Source of the DNA: Margaritifera margaritifera | Lineage: Eukaryota; Mollusca; Bivalvia; Unionida; Margaritiferidae | Direction: 5' to 3' | Length of the DNA stretch: 64,000 bases | NCBI GenBank assembly: GCA_029931535.1 | Contig: JAQPZY010001033.1 | Coordinates: 248,001-312,000 of the forward strand | Part shown: positions 50,101 through 58,237 of the stretch, in pieces | Position numbering within the stretch: position 1 is the first letter of the stretch | How the letters are laid out: each line of letters opens with the position of its first letter | The notes under the pieces: model-generated | What the model was told of the DNA's origin: nothing | Databases searched by the model: none | Seen by the model: the letters and a program-made list of their open reading frames with translations, nothing else | Translations under genes and position numbers: made by a program

Positions 50101-53099
50101 ATTCTAGGAATGATATAGCTAATATTGTGTTAAAAGTGCCGTTAAAACCACCCCTTCCCCCCCCCCCCCCCCCGATAACAAAAACAAACGTAGATCAAGC
50201 AGGATCAATACGTCATTTTCATTGAATGGCTTGGCCCTGATGGTGCAAGCAGACTCACCACATGGCTTTTTGAAACGGTAATTTTATTTTTAAATTACTC
50301 ACAAAGCATCATTTATCAGTCAGGTGACATATCAGATTACCTATAATGCTAATTATGGAATATAAATTAAAATGTACTGTTGCACGCGAATGGTAAACAT
50401 CGGATACAAATGCAAAATATTAAAAATGAATAGAGATGATTGGATATGAATGAAAGGAATCACATACACAATATAGAAGAATCGAATACGAATGAGGAGT
50501 AGCGCATATAAATGGTAAATATTGAATAACAATGTAAAATATAATATGAATGGAATTATGAATGCAAAATATCCCATATAAAATATAGCTATGGCATACT
50601 ATAGTAAATATCGATTATGAATTGAGCAGTTATGCAATATGAATTTCAGTTATTGCATATCAATGAATTGCATTAAATTTTGCAACGTCTGACACGTCAC
50701 AAACGATAATTTTGTTGTCTATGATTCGTTATAATCATTGTAGCATGTAGTTATTATAAATCCGTATTATTCAGGATCAGAATAGGTTCCTGTAACATTT
50801 GAACGTGAGAAATTCACTTTTGTTTTTACAAGCGTTGTAATTATACGTATATCATGGATTAGTATAATCGTTACTAATAATGTTTTTGAAGATAAACAGT
50901 TTTTGGAGGCAGCAGGCTATTGTATATCTTTGATTTGCTAAATATATTCCATTTGCACAAAAGATACTGTTTGTATACTCGTTTCTTTAATTTTTCTGTT
51001 GGTAATTGAACTCACTGAGGATCTTGTTTCCAGTGAATATTTCTATATTTCTTGCAAAAGTTTGCCCTTCTGAGTTTATAAATTGACAGGCAATGATATT
51101 AGAAATTTCAGTCGCAATATATAACACACAGCATGCCACTATCGTTCTTATGTATATGCCCTACAAATGAAGTGGGTTATTTATGGTCCAGGTGCTTGTA
51201 ATATATCACCTGGCGACAGACATAGGGGCTCGTATTGTTGCTTACAATTTACCTATCAGTCATACATGTACTATATAAAACTTCAAGGGAGGACACTTCT
51301 CTCCTTTCTCGCGCGACGTCATTAAGAATCGACGCTGATATTTCAAGCTACACTTCGTATAGCGTAATAAATTGGGTACCGATGTTTAGCTCAGGCATTC
51401 GAATTTTTATTCATACACAAAGTTTGACTTCCTACCACACCTTTAAGGAATGCCAGACCATTTTCCCACGCTACCGGTCGACGTGGCCACGATCGCGCCC
51501 TCTCAATATGCTAGTGCAACGAGCTGAATGGAATTCTGCCCACTTACTGGTCGAATGAAAATCAGTTTATCAGTGGGTGTAGTACGTCATTTTCGGTCGA
51601 CTAATAAGAGTGCCGTATTTCATTCAGCCCCGTTGCACTTGCATATTAAGTGCGCGCGATCGTGGCCATGTCGACCGGTAGCGCGGGAAAATGGTCTGGC
51701 ATTCCTTAAAGGTGTGGTAGAAAGTCAAACTTTGTGTAGGCATAAAAAGTCGAATGCCTGAGCTAAACATCGGTACCAAATTTATTACGCTAGACGAAGT
51801 GTAGCTTGAAATATCAGCGTCAATTCTTAATGAGGTCGCGCGAGAAAGGAAAGAAGTGATGATGATGATGATGATGATTGCATTAACGTCGTGTGCGCCC
51901 ATTCGGGCATGTACGACGATGGGAAAGAAGTGTCCTCCCTTGTAGTTTTATATAATACATATATGACTGATAGGTAAATTGTAAGCGACAATACGAGGCC
52001 CTGTGGCGCCAGATGCATCAATTGCTATATTGTATGGACACTTCCAAATGCGTTAACTCTAAACCAAGTTGTCGTATAACATCTTACTATCACAAAATTA
52101 CATTTATAATCTTCAAAGTTTTGCTTCATGTTCCATGACATAAGTGACATATTGTAAACACAGCCATGCGTACTCTCTTGTATATGATATAAATGGCATG
52201 TCTTTACACAGACATGCATACTCATGGTACATAATATAAACGACATGTTCTTAAACAGACATGCATACTCATGGTACATAATATAAATGACATGTTCTTA
52301 AACAGACATGCATACTCTATTGTGCATGATATTATTATATTTCGACGAATATGAGAGACGATATTAATGCTGATATCGACATTGTCACCATGTAGAGTAT
52401 AGGTTGCTTTTTATCTCTGTGGAAAGATCCGAGAATTCTTCACACTTCTTAATTTGTATCTCTGGTATGTACTAAAGCTTGCAAGGTGCGAATTCCACCC
52501 CACCCCTCTCTGTCTGTCTGTCTGTCTGTCTGTAATATCAGATTATATGCTTCAGGTATTTATGTTATGGATCCTTACATATATGTCTTTCTTTTCAGGA
52601 CAATGGGACTCATTGTAATATTCTCGTTGTATTTAGGGACGATAAAAGTTTCTCTGTGCGCATGGAAAAGAGGAAAAGGATGCCACATGATAAAATATCC
52701 CCTCTTTCAACTTCTTCCGGTAAAGTATGCATAAAATACATCGTTAACTTACTGAATTAGAGGAAGCTTTCGGAACGTAACTGTAATTGACTTCAGTTAG
52801 ATGTATTTATCACATTGCACAGGTGGCGGTGTACAGTTTCGTACTTTTTACATAGGGCTTAATTTTTAAAGAAAAAGAATTTCCCAGGTTTTCCACACTG
52901 GTTATCCTGGCTATTTAAAAGAGACTTTGTATATCTTATGCATTGTTAAACGAACTTTTAATTCTCTTTATTTTGGTGTATCGTGCATGGGTGTAATTTG
53001 GGTTATAGAGTATACAGCTTGTCCTTACTTCAGATGTGCCTATAGAAAGAAAATCTAGCTCCGCTTGGTCATTTTCACTTCCTGGACTTCAAAGATAAA

Positions 53100-53141
<42 letters not shown>

Positions 53142-56100
53142 GAGCCGATAACTTTTTCTTTTTACTTTTTATATATTTTGTAATTCATTTATTGCACTTT
53201 CAGAAGCTGGTATTGCCTACTGTGGCAAAATTCAATTTCCCTATTTTAATAACTGCTAACGTTAGTGTACTTTGGACTAGTTCAGGCTGATTTTTCGAGG
53301 ACATTGGGGCAGCCATTTTCATTAGACGTGTGTTTAGATCATGTACGATTTCCACAACTTCAACATGTAAAGAAACTTCAGCCACAGCACATGAAAGTAG
53401 TATAGATGTATGCCAACATTCTCTCCAATGTGCATGCTGCAAATGCAAACAACTTCACCTCACACCTGTCACTCCGTCAGAAATACGTAATATCCGTAGA
53501 GCGCCCCCCATAATAATTATTAATCTGGCACTGGCATGTTATTCATAGTGTATATATTACTGTGACATAATATTTAGCAGCTTTACCTAAGAAAGTTACT
53601 ATGTTATAAATAGTGTATGCCTTATTGTGACGTAATATCTAGCAGCTTCACCTAAGAAAGTCATTCTGTTATAAATAGTGTATGCCTTACTGAGACATAA
53701 TATCAAGCAGATTCACCTAGGAAAGTCACTAAGTAATGAAAAGTCAGTGCAATGAGGTGGGGAAATACTAGTAGATCAAAAGGTTTTTTATTAGACATGA
53801 CATTTCTTAAACGTGTGATATGTTACCTAGTGGAAGCACGTGATTCAACTTACTTTTAGTTCCTTTATTTCTCGTAGGTTATTTTCAGCATTTCCATTAC
53901 GTGGTTGTTCTGTTATATCCTGACCGTTGCCGATGTCTTCCCATCCGACCCAAACCATATCAACTACATGGCTAGAACGGATGCCCGCAATACTGTTCTA
54001 AAGAACGCTCCGTGGTTCAGATGGCCCGTCCCTTGTGAGTAGCAAAGTGCTTTTTGACGTTCATTGTTGATCATAATCGACAGCACTAGATCTAATCATG
54101 CACATCTATATCACCTGCTCTCACAGACACTGGTCATCATTTTAGCTTGTCTTTCAGGCGAAGGGCAAATATTTTAAGGAAATAATTCGGTTTTTTTCCA
54201 GAAGTTTTGACCCGTTAAATGTAACTGAGGTGTTTACATATAAATTTGTCTCGTTAAGTGCCGCAACAAATTCTTAAAAAATGTACACAGATATGGGTAA
54301 GTGTCCAATCCACAGCTTCAAAGTGAAGAAGATACTGTAAGTTTGAAAAACGCAATACTGATCCTAACACTGCTGTTGCTGTTGACGATGAAGTGTAATA
54401 CAAAATTCAACATATTTATTTGCATGTTTATCTCTATTGCTTTTTTGTTAAAAAAATTTACAGTTCCTTTTGGATGGCCTACGGTGAGCGCAGCTGGATA
54501 TGTTGGGTTCTTGGCTGCAACCATATCGTCTATAATCGAGTCTGTTGGGGACTACTTTGCCGCAGCACGCTTATCCTGTGCTCCACCTCCGCCCGCGCAT
54601 GCCTTGAACAGAGGAATTGCTATGGAGGGATTCTGTAGCATATTTTCTGGAATGGTTGGAGCTGCACATGCAACTACATCGTACAGTGGAAATATTGGAG
54701 CAATTGGAATTACAAAGGTAGTTCTCTTGCTCATTGTGCGTTATTTTTAGTTGATTATACTCAAAATATGGTATTTTCAAATGAAACCGAACCCCCAAAA
54801 CTTTTAATAAAAAATAAATAATTTTTAAAAAAATCCTTCATCAAACAGTGAAGTGTAATAAAACTTGTGTCACAACTGATTCTAAATATTTTCTTCAAGG
54901 CATTCTTTATTATTAGGACGAAATTTGCAAACCTATGAACATGCACAGTTTATTGTCATGAATCACACTAACTAATATCGCGTGACATCGTATAGATGTG
55001 TCGCACAGTGATACGCGCGAGTTCGTAGCCTTTGCAATGATGCTGTTATTGTGTCGCACAGGATAATTATTTTATATTTTCGACGAATATAAACAATTCA
55101 TTTGAAGTGTGGAGTTCTGTTAGTAACGGTAAGTATTCTCGCTCTTCTTTATTGTTCTGAAATTTGTATTTTTTGTTAACGTACTTCTCCGCAGTATATT
55201 ATAGAAATACCGGCTTTGCAAGTGGTGCTGGCCACTAGAAACACGTCGTAAAAAGTGCAGTAGCCTCATTTTATATAAATTCAAAAAGAAATGGCCTGTT
55301 CTTAATCTGACCAAGGTAACTGGTAAAGCAACTAAAGATATGACCCAACTATTTAATACAAAGAATATGACCGGCCCAATTTGTCTGGGGTATGTGCGAC
55401 TAATATTCGTTTGTCCCTTGCTGTCTCAGTTGTTCAGTTGTTCATTACGAAGATGAGCGTAACGTGATTGCATGAGATTAAAAGAAAGAGCGAATTTACT
55501 GCTGTAAATATCGTTCAATATTTGAAGAGCATGCTTACAAGACAACACATATTATGGGAGGATAAAGTGGAGACAGTTTCATACCAGTAATCTTTTATCC
55601 CCTACGGTACTAGCAGTGACCTTAATATACGGAATCTCTAGACCTCAAGTTCCTGAAAACCCAATGTTTTTTATTTTATATGCTAAACTAAGACGTTTTA
55701 TTTGCATGATAGTTATATACATAATCTTTTTGTATAACTAGTGGTGATATTATATATAGCAAAATAAATTAATTGTCTCTTAGTATAATACAGTTAGGTC
55801 TTATTTGTAAATATATTTAAAATTAACCTTTGATATGTGTGAATACGCTTATGTCTCCCGGTAATTAAGAATAGGGGGAAACGGAACTTTTAAATGTTGA
55901 CTCGCTTCGTAGGTAGTAAAAAAAAAATATCACAAATCTGTGTCTACTGCAATTTAGTACGAGCAGAGGAATCGTATGGTCAGAACGTAGGGTTCCAAAA
56001 AAATTCAAGATTAAAAAAAAACAAAAAAAAAAAAACAAACAAATGCTTAGGAATAAAAGAAACATTATCATGAAAGAGCATTCAATGTTTAAGTACATGC

Positions 56101-56668
56101 CTAGCTTGTATAATTTAAAAACTAGGAATGATTCAAAGACCATTTTGATTTTTGAAATACCTGCAATATTTCTGTATAGAACAGACCGAAATAAGGTGCA
56201 TTGAGTCTCAGTATCTTACTAATAGGGGATCGGGATGGGGGTAAAGGTTTATGAACCATAATAGTGGCATGTTATTGGCATTTCCGTGATCGAATTTCCA
56301 AATGCTATATATTTACAGGTAGCGAGTAGAAGAGTATTTCAAACGGCAGGTATTATCATGGTCGTCTGTGGGATCATTGGAAAAGTTGGCGCCGTCATCA
56401 CATTGATTCCAGAGCCAATTATCGGTGGTACACTGACTGTTGTGTTCGGTATGGTGTCAGCAGTGGGAATATCCACTTTGAAGTTCATTGATATGGGGTC
56501 TACGCGGAACCTCACCATACTCGGAATATCTCTGCTTCTTGGACTTATGATACCGCAATGGATAAATGATCCGAGAAACGCAGGAGCTATTCACACAGGT
56601 TGGTGGACTGCATTTTATGTTGTATTCTTGTGTGAGAGATGTGCAAAATATGATAAAGAAACACACAA

Positions 56669-56760
<92 letters not shown>

Positions 56761-58159
56761 ATAAATGCAAGAAACTTACAAGGAACAGTGCAAAACAAAA
56801 CAGAGATAAGACAAACAATAAACACAAAAAAGCGTTGAAATTACAAAAGTTTACATAACTATTTCTAAGGGAATTACAGCTTGAAAATGTTTGATGTGTC
56901 GTCTAGTTGGCTTAAACTCGACTGCTGATGCTGTAAATTAGTTGGTTTTGACCTAAAAAGGGAGGAGCCATAGCGCCGTCTATTTTTTTAATATAAATTA
57001 GTTAAACCGCAGATTATATCCTGGATATTTCATTGTTTCCGTAAGGCAAGTAATGACGATAGCAATAATAATACCATACTACCAGGAAGACCTAAAAAAA
57101 AAAACCCACAAAAAAACAGTAGTAATTATAGGTGAGTGCGTGACAAATGAGCAAAATTAATTAATTATTTAATTGAAATTATGGTGGCCGTAAACGATGA
57201 TGATTTAATTTGAGTGTATGTGTCTTTTTTCTAGTCTTGATGGTTCAAGTTGCTTGGTTTCAGTGTTCTAAGGCGGCGTATCCAGTAAGATTCTTTTTCT
57301 TTCCTGTTTTCGGAACTCCAGTTGGGGTTGTGAGCAATTGCAGTCAGCGTTACATCACTGAAAGTGTGGCCAGGGGAAAAGAAGTGTTCTGCAACTGGTA
57401 GACCAGCTTCTTTGTCATCCAATCAGATCTGTGAAGATTCATCCTTTTGTGTAGCTTTTTAGTTTCTCCGACACACTGAAGGCCGCAGATCTTACAAGTC
57501 ATGAGATAAATTACATTCCCTGTTTTGTACGTTCTGTTTGGACCATATATGTTCAATTTTTCGCTCGTCGCTGTGCTAGAGAATGTGCTGGTCTCTATCA
57601 TATGTGGACAAGTTTAGCACCTTTAATCACCACAGGGACCAGATTTGATAGGGTGGTCTTGGCTTGTGATTGGCGTTAGCTTCGCTCTGATTAGGATATC
57701 TTTGAGGTTTTTGGTCTGCGGTATGCTACTTCTGGTTTGTTCGGGAGGATTAACTTCAGTGTGTCACAAGATTCCGCGATGGGCCAGTGTTTCTGGATGA
57801 TTTTGCCTACTTTGGGGTTGTCTGGATGGTAGGTCAGGATAAATGGTATCTGACCAACCTTGTCCTTCTCTCTATATTTTAGTTTGTCATTGCGGTTTGT
57901 TTGTTTAGCCCTTTGTTTTGCCTCCGCTATCAGATCTTTGTCGTAGCCTCGGTTCATCAAATGTTCAGATAACTCTTCAGATCTTTTTTGGAATCATTCG
58001 TCGTCGGAGCAAATCCTGCGTATCCTCAGTGCTTGGCTATACGGGATGTTCCGAATGCAATGTTTTGATGGGAGAAGATTATTGCATTTATCTTAATCAA
58101 TCCCCGACACACGCGATCCCTTGCTGGATCCAGTGCACTTGAAAGAACAGTTATTCGCC

Positions 58160-58237
<78 letters not shown>

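Noticed and set aside
56598..56858. Read-through extension of SLC23 exon 9 into (CA)n/(TA)n
   Set aside because: The conserved protein continues at exon 10 in phase; the extension is microsatellite translation.
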